From Planctomycetota bacterium (GTDB lineage: Bacteria; Planctomycetota; Phycisphaerae; SM23-33), in the NCBI GenBank assembly GCA_022705325.1, contig JAKJER010000020.1, positions 57,095-121,094 on the forward strand: a stretch of DNA of 64,000 nucleotides, read 5' to 3'. The translations under genes were made by a program, and so were the position numbers. Every line of letters starts with the position of its first letter. The first letter of the stretch is position 1. Of this stretch, positions 1 through 8,825 are shown piece by piece. Under the pieces are notes generated by a model, which saw only the letters and a program-made list of their open reading frames with translations, did no database searches and was not told the origin of the DNA.

Positions 1-2
1 CG

Positions 3-1298
3 ATCCGATACATCCGGTTCGTGGTTCGGCTGGCGGCGGTGGCGGCGGCGGGGGCAGCCCTGCTGGGCGTACTGCCCTGGCCGGCGGCGCCACGATGGGT
101 GCCTTCGGCCAGCCCGTTCGTAGCCGTCTGCTCCGCCATCGCGGGCGGCGCGTTTCAGATCGCCTGGGCGGCGGCGCTGGCGGTGGCGGCGGCGTGTCTG
201 ATCCGTCCGCGGTGGTTCTGCCGATGGGCCTGCCCCATGGGTTTGCTGGTGGAGACCGCTTCGACGCCTCGTCGAGTGCTGTTGCGCCGCTGCCGCGCGA
301 AGGCGCCCCCGGCTGCGCGACCTGCCACCGCTGCCGCGCCCCCGCGCGTGCGGATCGGCCCGTTGGTGTTCTGGGCCACGCTGGGCGGCGCGATTGCGGG
401 CTACCCGCTGCTGCTGTGGTTGGACCCGCTGGTGCTGCTGTCGGCCTCGGCCGGGCCGCACTCCGGCCTGACCTCCGCCGCCGCGGTCGCCCTGGCGGGC
501 GTGGGCGCGATCCTGCTGCTGGCCCTTTTTGGCGGGCCGATCTGGTGCACCCGCCTGTGCCCGCTGGGGGCCATGCAGGACGTGCTGTCAGGCCCGCGCC
601 GCTGGATTCGCGCCGCTCGCAGTACGCCCAGCGCCGTTCGTAGTGCGCCCGTAAGGGCGTCGGACGATAGCGTCAACAAACTGCCCGACGGCGGGACCAC
701 CAACGCCGCGCGACGAACGGTGTTGTCGGGGGCAGCCGCCCTGTTGGGGACGGGCTTGGGCGCGTTGGCCGGATTGCGCCTTCGCGGGCGCTCGCAGGCC
801 GGCGCGCCGCTGCGCCCGCCCGGGGCGGTGGGCGAAGACTGCTTCACCGGCGTGTGCATTCGCTGCGGGGCGTGCGTGCGGGCCTGCCCCGCACACATCC
901 TCCGCAGCGACCTGGCGCCCGCCTCGCCGGCCGGGTGGCTCGCGCCCCGCGTGGAGTTCGCGAGCGACTACTGCCGCGAGGACTGCACCCGCTGCATGGA
1001 CGTCTGCCCCAGCGGGGCGCTGCGGGCCGTGCCCCTGCCTCGCAAGCAGGAGGCGAAGATCGGTCTGGCCCGCGTGGACCTCACCCTCTGCTGGCTGGCC
1101 ACCGGGCGGGAGTGCCACTCGTGCATCCACGCCTGCCCGTACCAGGCCATCCAGAGCGTGTGGGACGAAGATGTCTACAGTTCCAAGCCCGTGGTCAAGC
1201 CCGAGCTGTGCAACGGGTGCGGGGCCTGCCAGCCGGTCTGCCCATCGGCGCCGCAGGCGATCCGGGTCAAGCCCGCCCGGCAAAAAGAAGTCCAATAG
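3..1298 (+). CDS. NapH/NapG-like membrane polyferredoxin, 5' partial
   Basis: Membrane-bound iron-sulfur electron carrier. The reading frame is open to the window edge, so the start lies outside; an internal GTG is at 21. Counting from that GTG, residues 1-190 hold hydrophobic segments and two NapH/MauN-type clusters (FCRWACP at C67/C71, WCTRLCP at C176/C180). An RR pair at 231-232 precedes a hydrophobic stretch (about 233-252) that looks like an internal Tat-type signal. After it come four CxxCxxCxxxCP-type cluster motifs, the first at C274-C289, as in NapG/MauM. In nitrate or methylamine systems NapH and NapG are separate proteins passing quinol electrons across the membrane; here both appear in one chain. 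No partner oxidoreductase is visible, so the pathway is unknown. Family call good, role inferred. Confidence 0.8.
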   Translation: MRYIRFVVRLAAVAAAGAALLGVLPWPAAPRWVPSASPFVAVCSAIAGGAFQIAWAAALAVAAACLIRPRWFCRWACPMGLLVETASTPRRVLLRRCRAKAPPAARPATAAAPPRVRIGPLVFWATLGGAIAGYPLLLWLDPLVLLSASAGPHSGLTSAAAVALAGVGAILLLALFGGPIWCTRLCPLGAMQDVLSGPRRWIRAARSTPSAVRSAPVRASDDSVNKLPDGGTTNAARRTVLSGAAALLGTGLGALAGLRLRGRSQAGAPLRPPGAVGEDCFTGVCIRCGACVRACPAHILRSDLAPASPAGWLAPRVEFASDYCREDCTRCMDVCPSGALRAVPLPRKQEAKIGLARVDLTLCWLATGRECHSCIHACPYQAIQSVWDEDVYSSKPVVKPELCNGCGACQPVCPSAPQAIRVKPARQKEVQ

Positions 1299-1303
1299 AC
1301 GCC

Positions 1304-1332
1304 TTTACAGATTCCCGGTTCTGGGCTATAGT
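1304..1332 (+). promoter_or_regulatory. Sigma70-type promoter of the PEP-CTERM gene
   Basis: TTTACA (1304-1309), a 17-bp spacer, and TATAGT (1327-1332). Transcription would start near 1339, giving a leader of about 75 nt before the ATG at 1413. It begins directly after the stop codon of the preceding polyferredoxin gene, so the two genes are probably expressed separately. Confidence 0.65.
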
Positions 1333-1412
1333 TGTGGGTGTGTGGACTCCGTGCACTTCGTAACGGCATTACGCTTCAAGTCGCGACTCGGATCGTGCAA
1401 GAGAGGACGAGA

Positions 1413-2129
1413 ATGATGAGAAGCCACGCGAGAATCATTCGACTGGGAACGGCGCTAGTGTTTCTGCTGGGCATGTCCGCCGCCTCGGCCTGGGGGGCGA
1501 CGGTCACGCTGATCGACGAGAACTTCGCCGGTTTCGGCGTGAACGAGAACTACTCGGGCACCGCCGTCACCTGGCGCGACAACGACGGTTCGCCCAACGG
1601 CTTCGAACGGTACAATGCTCCCAGCAGCGTTCGAGGCACCGACGCCACCTACGATCACGACGACAACCCCCTTACCCCGGACATTACCATCGTCGGGGGG
1701 CTGGAAGTGAACCACCAACTGGGCAACATGACGCTGACGGGTTCGTTCACGCTTCCCTGGTCGGTCATTGAGGGTGGCGAGCTGCTGCTGGAGTTCGGGG
1801 CCGATGCCCGCGGCGGGACCCAATGGACCTCGACCGTGGAGTTGTACAACGTCACCGACGGACGGTCCATCCTGTCGCCCACGCCGATCGTGTACGGCAC
1901 GCCGACCAGCAACCCGGACTGGAAGCGCAACCTGTTCGCCATCCCCGTCACGGAACTCGACGGCGCGGACACGGTCGAGTTGCGATTCACCACCACCGGT
2001 GACAGCGGGCAGGGCCTGCAACTGACCAACCTGGGCCTGACGGGCGAGGTTCCCGAGCCGGCTACGATGGCCTTGCTGGTCCTGGCGAGCGGCGCCATGG
2101 GCGGATACATCCGCCGGCGCAGGACATAG
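1413..2129 (+). CDS. PEP-CTERM sorting-domain surface protein
   Basis: Exported protein of 238 residues with an N-terminal signal peptide (hydrophobic core LVFLLGMSAASAWGA), a beta-rich middle without a recognised catalytic motif, and a C-terminal PEP-CTERM signal: VPEPATMALLVLASG, then a basic tail ending RRRRT. PEP-CTERM proteins are processed by an exosortase and go to the cell surface or extracellular matrix. No exosortase gene is in this window. The start is ATG 1413 (or 1416), preceded by the purine-rich stretch GAGAGGACGAG; an upstream extension of the frame back to 1332 lies within the leader. The middle resembles carbohydrate-binding or LamG-like beta sandwiches only in composition, so no binding function is claimed. 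Confidence 0.85.
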   Translation: MMRSHARIIRLGTALVFLLGMSAASAWGATVTLIDENFAGFGVNENYSGTAVTWRDNDGSPNGFERYNAPSSVRGTDATYDHDDNPLTPDITIVGGLEVNHQLGNMTLTGSFTLPWSVIEGGELLLEFGADARGGTQWTSTVELYNVTDGRSILSPTPIVYGTPTSNPDWKRNLFAIPVTELDGADTVELRFTTTGDSGQGLQLTNLGLTGEVPEPATMALLVLASGAMGGYIRRRRT

Positions 2130-2189
2130 TCGCGGAGCGGAACACATTCCGACTGGCCAAGGCCCGCGAAGCGCCTCTCCCCAGGGGAC

Positions 2190-2203
2190 AGGCCCGCGGG
2201 CCT
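2190..2203. terminator. Palindromic terminator between convergent genes
   Basis: AGGCCCGCGGGCCT is a perfect 14-bp palindrome followed on the plus strand by TTGATTTG. It lies between the converging PEP-CTERM gene and pyruvate kinase and could stop transcription from the plus side. A second short palindrome (CCCCAGGGG) lies just upstream at about 2179-2187. Confidence 0.5.
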
Positions 2204-2236
2204 TTGATTTGCGCCGGTTCATGCGACGGCCGCCGC

Positions 2237-3655
2237 TCAGGCGATGGTGTGCACGATGAGCGTGTTGGTCTTGCCGCTGGAACCGAGCGGGCGCCCGCAG
2301 ACGACGACGATCTTCTCCCCCGCCGCGGCGATCTCGCGGTCCAGGACGACCTGCTGGGCCAAGTCGAGCAGTTCCTGGGTGTACTGCATGCGCGAGGCCT
2401 GGACGGGGATGACGCCGTAGTAGAGGCCCATGCGCCGCAGGGTTCGGCGGTCGGGCGAGATGCCGAGGATGGGGCAGCGGAGGCGGTGCTTGGCGAACAT
2501 GCGCGCGGTGAGCCCGCTCATGCTGAAGGCGGCGACGGCCTTGATGTCCTCGATGCGGATGATCTCTCGAACGGCCCCGGCCAGGGCGGCGGCGGTGCGG
2601 GCGGGGGCGAAGGCGACGTCCTGCGGCGGGCAGTGCAGGTCGTGGTAGGCCTGGATGTCCTCGACCACGCGGTTCATCATGGCCACCGATTCGGCCGGGA
2701 ACTTGCCCACGGCCGTCTCGCCCGAGAGCATGACGGCGTCGGCGGCGTCCATGACGGCGTTGGCCACATCGCTGACCTCGGCCCGCGTGGGCGTGGGGGA
2801 CTGGATCATGCTCTCGAGCATCTGGGTGGCCACGATGCAGGGCTTGCCCAGGCGGTGGCACAGGGCGGTGATCATCTTCTGCGCGACGGGCACGGCGGGC
2901 AGGCTCATCTCTACGCCCAGGTCGCCCCGGGCGACCATGACCGCATCGGAGGCCTCCACGATGGGCTCGAGATTGTGCAGGGCCTGGGGCTTCTCGATCT
3001 TGGCCACGATGTGCAGGTCGGCCTTCAACTCGCCCAGGCGGTCGCGCAGGGCCTGGATGTCCTCGGGCCTTCGCACGAAGGACAGGGCGACGTAGTCGAA
3101 GTCGCGCTGGACCAGCCAGGCCAGGTCGCGGTGATCCTTCTCGGTCAGGGCCGACAGCGTGAGCTTCGTGCCCGGCAGGTTGACGCCCTTGCCGCTGGAG
3201 AGGATCCCGCCGGCAACGACGCGGCAGACGACCTCCCGGCCCGGGCGCACCTCGACGACCTCCAGGCGGATCCGCCCGTCGTCCAGCAGGACGGACTCGC
3301 CGACCTGGACCTCGTCGACCAACTCGGCCAGCGTGGTGGAGATGCGGTCGGCCTGTCCGATGATGGGCTCGCGCTGGATGGCGAGGGTTTGGCCCTCGGC
3401 CAGCAGCACCGACCCGCCGCCGATGGGCGAGACGCGGATCTTAGGCCCGCACAGGTCGGCCAGCACCGCCAGCGGCGAGCCGGTCTCGTCTTCGATCTGG
3501 CGGACCAGGCGCAGGCTCTCGGCGTGCTGCTCGTGCGTGCCGTGAGAGAAGTTGACGCGGAAGACGTCGCAGCCGGCGCGGACCAGGCGGCGCAGCATGT
3601 CCAGGCTGGAGCTGGCCGGGCCGAGGGTCGCCACGATTTTCGTGCGGATGAGCAT
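2237..3655 (-). CDS. pyk: Pyruvate kinase
   Basis: Cytosolic glycolytic enzyme making pyruvate and ATP from phosphoenolpyruvate and ADP; 472 residues, the usual bacterial size. Visible motifs: KIVATLGPAS at the N-terminus, FRVNFSHGTH, LADLCGPKIR, AKIEKPQAL with the catalytic lysine, MVARGDLGVEM (divalent metal and PEP site), VATQMLESMI and LSGETAVGKFP. The start is the ATG of MLIRTKIV; an upstream in-frame ATG would add a non-homologous 21 residues. It is downstream of, and co-directional with, the porin gene, but a 224-bp gap with two hairpins separates them, so co-transcription is doubtful. It converges with the PEP-CTERM gene. Confidence 0.97.
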   Translation of the reverse strand: MLIRTKIVATLGPASSSLDMLRRLVRAGCDVFRVNFSHGTHEQHAESLRLVRQIEDETGSPLAVLADLCGPKIRVSPIGGGSVLLAEGQTLAIQREPIIGQADRISTTLAELVDEVQVGESVLLDDGRIRLEVVEVRPGREVVCRVVAGGILSSGKGVNLPGTKLTLSALTEKDHRDLAWLVQRDFDYVALSFVRRPEDIQALRDRLGELKADLHIVAKIEKPQALHNLEPIVEASDAVMVARGDLGVEMSLPAVPVAQKMITALCHRLGKPCIVATQMLESMIQSPTPTRAEVSDVANAVMDAADAVMLSGETAVGKFPAESVAMMNRVVEDIQAYHDLHCPPQDVAFAPARTAAALAGAVREIIRIEDIKAVAAFSMSGLTARMFAKHRLRCPILGISPDRRTLRRMGLYYGVIPVQASRMQYTQELLDLAQQVVLDREIAAAGEKIVVVCGRPLGSSGKTNTLIVHTIA

Positions 3656-3680
3656 GAGTGTATTTCGTCCGAAAAGACCA

Positions 3681-3879
3681 CCACAATCCCGCCCCCTAGG
3701 GGCGGCAAAGACACACAAGTCACAAAGGTATTCTTCACAAGTCCAGACATGATCGCAACAGGAAACCCCCAGTCAGCCAAGCCGCCGTCCGCGAAGCCGC
3801 GAGCGCCGTCTCGCTGGCGGCGCACCCGCTGCCCATCTTATCTCCGTGACCTTGCCGCCCCCAGGGGGCGGGACTGTGG
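3681..3879. repeat. 199-bp element with 34-bp terminal inverted repeats
   Basis: The left arm (3681-3714) and the reverse complement of the right arm (3846-3879) agree at 30 of 34 positions. Each arm contains its own GC palindrome (CCGCCCC-CTA-GGGGCGG at 3689-3705; the perfect 17-mer 3855-3871). The 131 bp between them hold no credible gene. The element exactly fills the gap between the porin stop codon (3880) and the pyk leader. It could be a non-autonomous MITE-like element or a pair of inverted terminators; no target duplication or transposase was seen. Confidence 0.6.
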
Positions 3880-5235
3880 TCAGAACTTCCAGATGAGGTC
3901 GGCGCGGATGTCGGTGCGGCGGTCGTTCTCGGCCGGGCCGGCCACCGCTTCGGTCCAGAACACGGTGGCGCCGGCGGTGAGGAAATCGGTGAGGTTGTAG
4001 ACGACGCGCCAGACGTGGCCCTTTCGGTTGGCCCCGCCGAAGTCGCTGTCGGTGAACGCGCCGGGGACGGCGTTGGCCTCGATGTACGCGTAGCGGTAGT
4101 CGAACGACAGGTCGCCCTTCTTCTTGTTGTCGCCCACGCGGAAGCCGAAGGAGAACGCGTTGTTCTGGTTGTCGAACTCCTCGGCCGTGTCCTCGTCGCC
4201 GCAGTTGTAGACGTAGTCGAAGTACGGGCTGACGGGCTGGCCCAGCACGTCGAACGTGAACTTGTTGGTGATGTTGATCATCTGGAACTCCCCCGCCGTC
4301 AGCACGCCGCCCACTGCGGGGTTGCCCACCGCCACCATGTTGGTCGTGCCCGGCAGGAAGGCGGTGTCCAGATGATCGAAGTCGTAATAAGTGACCGCCG
4401 TCGTCCACGTCAGGCGGCTCAGCGTGCCCAGCGGGGCATCCTTGGGCAGGGGTCGGCCCTGGAGGGTCCGCATGACGTCCCAGTCCAGACCCGCCTGGTA
4501 GACGACCAGCGTGGAATCGTGCCCGGCGCGGCTTTCCATGGCCACGAAGTAGCCCGACCCGATGAACGGCTTGAACGCCCCGAACTCCGGCTGATACTGG
4601 GCGTAGGCGCCCTCGGGGTTGATGTCGCTGTCCCAGGTCAGCGCGGTGTGGACCATGGGCGTCTGCATCTTGCCGGCGATCATCATCAGGCCCGGGACCT
4701 CTTTGGGCTGGTACCTGGCGTAGGCCAGATCAACCCAGATCGGTTTCCTGGAGAAGTTGTCGGTGAAGCTCTGGTTGGGGCTGCTGGCGTCCTGGCCCAG
4801 CGGGGCGCCGTCCACAGTGCGGGCCTCGCCGCTGGCCAGGCGGAAGCCCACTTCCATCTGCTTGTCCAGGAAGGTCTTGACGAATCCGAACCGCAGGCGA
4901 TAGCGCGCCCGGTTGCGGTTCTTGGTGCCGTCGTTGAAAACGTGACTCTGATAGCGCAAGCGCAAATCGCCGCCGAACTTGAGGTCCTTCATCCAGCTCG
5001 GCAGGGCGGACTGCCTGGCCGCGTCGGCGCTGATCTCCTTGATCAGCTTGATGATCTCTTCCTTCTGGGCCTGGCTCAGGCGCTGGTCGCTCAACTGCCT
5101 CTCCAGGTCGGCCAGCCGCTTCTCCTGCTGGGCCAGGCGCTTCTCCAAGGCTTCGATGCTCTTGTCCCGTTCATCGGCGCCGGCGGGGAGGGACCACAGG
5201 GACAATACAGCCAGAACGGTCACGATCCGCTTCAT
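3880..5235 (-). CDS. Outer-membrane porin with N-terminal coiled coil
   Basis: Predicted outer-membrane beta-barrel of 451 residues. A signal peptide (MKRIVTVLAVLSLWSLPAGA) is followed by a charged coiled coil of about 45 residues rich in E, K, Q and L (residues 22-68). From there on come alternating aromatic/polar strands typical of the putative porin family seen in planctomycetes (for example LRLRYQ, YRLRFGFV, FSFGFRVGD, FDYRYAYIEA), ending WKF with a terminal aromatic residue. Such porins admit small solutes; the coiled coil probably tethers to peptidoglycan or trimerises. It diverges from the PhoB-like regulator 240 bp away, so phosphate control is possible, but I found no convincing Pho box. 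Confidence 0.85.
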   Translation of the reverse strand: MKRIVTVLAVLSLWSLPAGADERDKSIEALEKRLAQQEKRLADLERQLSDQRLSQAQKEEIIKLIKEISADAARQSALPSWMKDLKFGGDLRLRYQSHVFNDGTKNRNRARYRLRFGFVKTFLDKQMEVGFRLASGEARTVDGAPLGQDASSPNQSFTDNFSRKPIWVDLAYARYQPKEVPGLMMIAGKMQTPMVHTALTWDSDINPEGAYAQYQPEFGAFKPFIGSGYFVAMESRAGHDSTLVVYQAGLDWDVMRTLQGRPLPKDAPLGTLSRLTWTTAVTYYDFDHLDTAFLPGTTNMVAVGNPAVGGVLTAGEFQMINITNKFTFDVLGQPVSPYFDYVYNCGDEDTAEEFDNQNNAFSFGFRVGDNKKKGDLSFDYRYAYIEANAVPGAFTDSDFGGANRKGHVWRVVYNLTDFLTAGATVFWTEAVAGPAENDRRTDIRADLIWKF

Positions 5236-5462
5236 CCAATGGACTCCTTGTCTTTCAGGCTGATCCAGCGGAAGCACATCTCGTGCCAGTGCGGGCCCCG
5301 GGGCGGCTTGGATCGCGTTGAGAGTAGGAGGAGGCCTGTCGGAACGCAAGAAAGAAAACAGAAGCCGCCGCGCCCGGTCTCTGCGGTGCACCAGAGCGGT
5401 GCAGGAGTGCCTGGTTCCTGGTCGTTTTCTGTCGCCGGCTTTCGCTTCGGTCGCTCTGACGC

Positions 5463-5468
5463 TACAAT
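5463..5468 (+). promoter_or_regulatory. -10 hexamer 7 nt before a start codon (leaderless?)
   Basis: TACAAT lies 7 nt upstream of the ATG at 5476. A transcription start 6-8 nt after it would fall on or next to the start codon. The -35 position (TTTCGC) is weak, and no good Shine-Dalgarno sequence precedes the ATG, which fits a leaderless transcript. Confidence 0.45.
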
Positions 5469-5475
5469 AAGGCCC

Positions 5476-6180
5476 ATGTCCAGGAAGAGGATCCTGATCG
5501 TCGAAGACGAACCGGACATGGCCGAGCTGGTAGCCCTTCGGCTTAGGCGCGAGGGCTACGAGGTGGACGTGGCCCACGACGGTCAGGAGGGGCTTCGCCG
5601 GGCACGGGCCCAGCCGCCGGACCTGGTGGTTCTGGACGTGATGCTGCCCGGAATGCCCGGCACGGAGGTGGCGGCCGCCCTGCGGGGCGATCCGAGGACC
5701 GCGAAGCTGCCCATCCTCATGCTGACGGCCAAGGGCGAGGAGACCGACGTGGTGGTGGGGCTTGGCTCGGGGGCCGACGACTACGTCACCAAACCCTTCA
5801 GCATGGCCGTGCTCGCCGCCCGCATCTCCGCCCTGCTGCGCCGCGCCGCGGCGCCCGAAGCCGGCGCCGACGCCGAAGTGGTGTCGGCTGGGCCCATCCG
5901 CATCGACCGCCGCCAGCACCGCGTGGAAATCAAGGGCCGCCCCGTCGTCCTGACGGCCACCGAGTTCCGCTTGCTGCTGGCCCTGGTGGCCGCCCAGGGA
6001 CGCGTGCTCAGCCGCAACGACCTGATCGACCAGGCCCTCGGCCTGGACGCCGTAGTCACCGACCGTACCATCGACGTGCACCTGACCGCCCTGCGCCGCA
6101 AGCTGGGCAGAACCCGCCGCTGCATCCAGACTGTGCGGGGCATCGGCTATCGGCTGGCCAAGGACTATGAAACCACGTAG
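5476..6180 (+). CDS. PhoB/OmpR-family response regulator
   Basis: DNA-binding response regulator of 234 residues. The receiver domain (4-118) shows the acidic pair ED at 10-11, phospho-acceptor D54 in VVLDVMLPG, T84 and K106 in YVTKPFS. The C-terminal winged helix (about 135-230) has LTATEFRLL, RTIDVHLTALRRKLG and VRGIGYRL, typical of the PhoB branch. Its last 14 bp overlap the start of the histidine kinase, so the two are translationally coupled. The pair resembles PhoB/PhoR, but no pst or phoU gene is in the window, so a phosphate signal is likely rather than shown. Confidence 0.93.
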   Translation: MSRKRILIVEDEPDMAELVALRLRREGYEVDVAHDGQEGLRRARAQPPDLVVLDVMLPGMPGTEVAAALRGDPRTAKLPILMLTAKGEETDVVVGLGSGADDYVTKPFSMAVLAARISALLRRAAAPEAGADAEVVSAGPIRIDRRQHRVEIKGRPVVLTATEFRLLLALVAAQGRVLSRNDLIDQALGLDAVVTDRTIDVHLTALRRKLGRTRRCIQTVRGIGYRLAKDYETT

Positions 6181-7945
6181 CTTCTTTCTTCGCCTGTTTG
6201 TGGGCAACCTGCTGCTGGTGGCCCTGACGGTGGCCCTGACCGCCCTGGCCTTCTACCGGGCGGTCAACCACCGCGTTCAGGAGTCCCACCGCGACGCCCA
6301 GGTGCGCCTGCTCCACCTGGCCCATCACTACGTGCAGCGGGCCTGGCCGCTGGGCAGCGTGGACAACGAACTCTATCGCCGCCTCATGCCCCCGCCCGAG
6401 ATGCGCCTGACCATCATCGACCGCTCGGGCAAGGTACTGGCGGACTCCTGGGCCGATCCCGCCCAGATGGTCAACCACGACACCCCCGACCGCAAGGAAC
6501 TCCAGGCGGCCCTGGCTGGGAAGGAAGGCGAAGACACCCGCCCCAGCGGCACGCTCAACGTCCCCTTCCGCTACATGGCCCTGCCGGTGGAGCGCGACGG
6601 ACAGGTCCTCGGGGCCGTCCGGGTGGCGATGGCGGTGCGGGCCATCCTCAAGGATGAAACCTTCATCCGGCGCACCCTGCTCTGGGCGGGCGGGTCGGCG
6701 ATCCTCATCGCCTCGCTGCTGGCCCTGTTGGTCGGGTGGGTCTGGTCCAAGCCTCTGCGACAGATCACCCACACCGCCCGCAAGATCGCCGCCGGAAACC
6801 TCACCTATCGCGCCCAGATCTCCGGCTCGGCGGAACTGGCCCAGCTCGGCAGCGCCCTCAACCAGATGCGCGACAGCCTGGCCGGGCAGATCCGCCTCTC
6901 GGCGGCCCAGCGCCAGAACCTCCAGACTGTCGTCGCCAACCTCCGCGAGGGCGTCATCGCCGTCGCCCGGGACGGGCGGATCGTGCTGATGAACGACTCG
7001 GCCGTCCGCCTGCTGGCCCCCTCGGCCGAGCAAACCGCCGGGCAACACTTCCAGACGGTCATCCACATGGTCGAGGCCGTCCAGCTCATCCACGACGTGC
7101 TGGAGACGACCGGCTCCATCGAGCGCCAGATCGAGATCGACGTTCCGCAGGGCCACCGCGTGCTCTACGCCGCCGCCAGCGCCCTGGCCCCGACAGCCGA
7201 CAACGAGATCGCCGTCCTGCTGGTCGTCCGCGACGTGACCGAGGAGGCGCGCACGGCGGCTATGAAGGCCGAATTCGTCGCCAACGCCTCGCACGAACTC
7301 CGCACGCCGCTGGCGACGATCCGGGCAGCCGTCGAGAGCCTGGAGATGATCGGCCCGCAAGATGCCGAGGCGTTCGGGAAGTTCGTGGCCATCCTCAGTC
7401 GCCAGGTCGCCCGCCTGGAGAGCATGACCAAGGACCTGCTGGACCTGCACATAGTGGAGCGCGGGCGGGACAAGCTCCGCCTGGAAGAGATGGACCTGTC
7501 CCGCCTGGGACGCTGGGTGGAGGAACAGTTCGCCCCTCGCTCCCGCGAGAAGGGCGTCGAACTGAAGGTCCGGACCGACGGGTCCGCACTGCCCTTCCGC
7601 AGCGACTGGATGCTCCTGCAACTCATCCTCCAGAACCTCATCGAGAACGCCATCCGGTTCACGCCCGCCCAGGGACAGGTCGAGTGCGAACTGCTCGACC
7701 AGGACGCCCACCTGCTCGTGCGGGTCCGCGACACCGGATGCGGCATCCCCCCGGCCATGCAGGAGCGGGTCTTCGAGCGGTTCTTCCAGGCCGACGCCGC
7801 CCGCAGCGGCGACGCCCGCATCCGCGGCACGGGCCTGGGACTGGCCATCGTTAAACACGCCACCGAACGCCTGGGGGGCAAGATCACCCTCCAAAGCGAC
7901 GTCGGACGCGGAACCACCGTCACCGTGCAGGTGCCCAAGCGATAA
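6167..7945 (+). CDS. PhoR-type sensor histidine kinase
   Basis: Inner-membrane sensor kinase of 592 residues. TM1 (about 9-31), a periplasmic sensor region of about 130 residues, TM2 (about 167-193), HAMP (about 194-245), a PAS-like domain (about 253-360), HisKA with phosphorylatable H376 in ANASHELRTPLA, and HATPase with the N box (LIENAIRFTP, N494), DTGCGIP (522-528) and GTGLGLA (554-560). Architecture and coupling to the PhoB-like regulator match the PhoR family, although PhoR often lacks such a large periplasmic loop. It phosphorylates and probably dephosphorylates the regulator just upstream. The ligand is unknown. Confidence 0.93.
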   Translation: MKPRSFFLRLFVGNLLLVALTVALTALAFYRAVNHRVQESHRDAQVRLLHLAHHYVQRAWPLGSVDNELYRRLMPPPEMRLTIIDRSGKVLADSWADPAQMVNHDTPDRKELQAALAGKEGEDTRPSGTLNVPFRYMALPVERDGQVLGAVRVAMAVRAILKDETFIRRTLLWAGGSAILIASLLALLVGWVWSKPLRQITHTARKIAAGNLTYRAQISGSAELAQLGSALNQMRDSLAGQIRLSAAQRQNLQTVVANLREGVIAVARDGRIVLMNDSAVRLLAPSAEQTAGQHFQTVIHMVEAVQLIHDVLETTGSIERQIEIDVPQGHRVLYAAASALAPTADNEIAVLLVVRDVTEEARTAAMKAEFVANASHELRTPLATIRAAVESLEMIGPQDAEAFGKFVAILSRQVARLESMTKDLLDLHIVERGRDKLRLEEMDLSRLGRWVEEQFAPRSREKGVELKVRTDGSALPFRSDWMLLQLILQNLIENAIRFTPAQGQVECELLDQDAHLLVRVRDTGCGIPPAMQERVFERFFQADAARSGDARIRGTGLGLAIVKHATERLGGKITLQSDVGRGTTVTVQVPKR

Positions 7946-7986
7946 CCGCCGCGGCGGCAGCGCGCCCGCGGCAGCGAGTGAGGTCC

Positions 7987-8724
7987 ATGCGACAAGGCCG
8001 GGCGTTCACGCTGATCGAGCTGCTGGTGGTCATCGCCATCCTGGCGCTGCTGCTGGCCTTGCTGGCCCCGTCGCTGTCGCGGGCCAAGCGCCTGGCGCGG
8101 CGGGCGGTCTGTCGAAGCCGCCTCCACGGCATCGGCACGGGAATGAACTCGTACGCCGCCGCCAACCGCGGGTTCGTCATCCCCTGCCGATACCGGTCCG
8201 TCCAGTTGTGCCTCAACTACAAGGTCGGCAGCAGCGGCGACGACGCGATCGACTGGGTCGCAGCCGCCGCCGCCTACAACATGAAGGGCGACATCTGGGA
8301 ATGCCCCGATCGGCCGGGCGCCTACACCGACAACGACATCTACTACCAGATGCTCCTGGGCTACCAGTACTTCGGGGGCATCCGAACCTGGACCAACCCG
8401 TGGGGCAAGTTCCCCTCTCGCAGCCCCGACCAACTGGGCGTCTCCGGCAGCGGCTGGGTGCTGGCCGCCGACTGCACGATGAAGATCGACAGCGTCTGGG
8501 GCGGCGGACGGCCCTCCGCCTACGCCAACATGCCCCAACACCGCGCGGACGACCCCTGGCCCGAAGGCGGAAACCACGTCTACGCCGACGGCTCAGCCGG
8601 GTGGGTCGAGTTCCAGAAGATGATCTACATCCACTCCTGGGGCGGCTGGGCCCGTATCGCCTACTGGTACCAGCGCGACCTGGGCGACTTCGTCCCGCCG
8701 GAGGCAGCCCTGGCCAAACCATGA
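7987..8724 (+). CDS. Type II pseudopilin-like protein (planctomycete prepilin family)
   Basis: Secreted pseudopilin-like protein of 245 residues. The N-terminus carries the prepilin cleavage/methylation motif GRAFTLIELLVVIAILALLLALLAP: a peptidase would cut before F and methylate it, and E5 of the mature form is present. The C-terminal half ends in the planctomycete pseudopilin pattern H...GGNHVYADGSAGW (the H-x-DG motif). Many paralogues of this family are typical of Planctomycetes; their exact job is mostly unknown, probably surface or secretion-linked. Start: ATG 7987 after GAGTGAGG; a GTG three codons earlier (7978) is possible. It follows the sensor kinase by 41 bp. Confidence 0.85.
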   Translation: MRQGRAFTLIELLVVIAILALLLALLAPSLSRAKRLARRAVCRSRLHGIGTGMNSYAAANRGFVIPCRYRSVQLCLNYKVGSSGDDAIDWVAAAAAYNMKGDIWECPDRPGAYTDNDIYYQMLLGYQYFGGIRTWTNPWGKFPSRSPDQLGVSGSGWVLAADCTMKIDSVWGGGRPSAYANMPQHRADDPWPEGGNHVYADGSAGWVEFQKMIYIHSWGGWARIAYWYQRDLGDFVPPEAALAKP

Positions 8725-8729
8725 GCCGG

Positions 8730-8762
8730 CCGGAGCGGCAGCCGAGGCAATCGGCTCTCCGG
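8730..8762 (+). terminator. Two-step GC hairpin after the pseudopilin gene
   Basis: Outer stem CCGGAG/CTCCGG (8730-8735 with 8757-8762) and inner stem AGCCGA/TCGGCT (8740-8745 with 8751-8756), loop GGCAA. No T-tract follows, so termination is plausible but not proven. Confidence 0.35.
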
Positions 8763-8825
8763 CGGCCCAGTTAACCTGAACAGCACCGGTGTCTTCGCGA
8801 TCACCTTCTTTGAGACAGGTCAACC

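Noticed and set aside
5236..5475. Pho box between the porin and PhoB-like genes
   Set aside because: Only one CTGTCG-like word; no pair of CTGTCAT repeats with 4-bp spacing.
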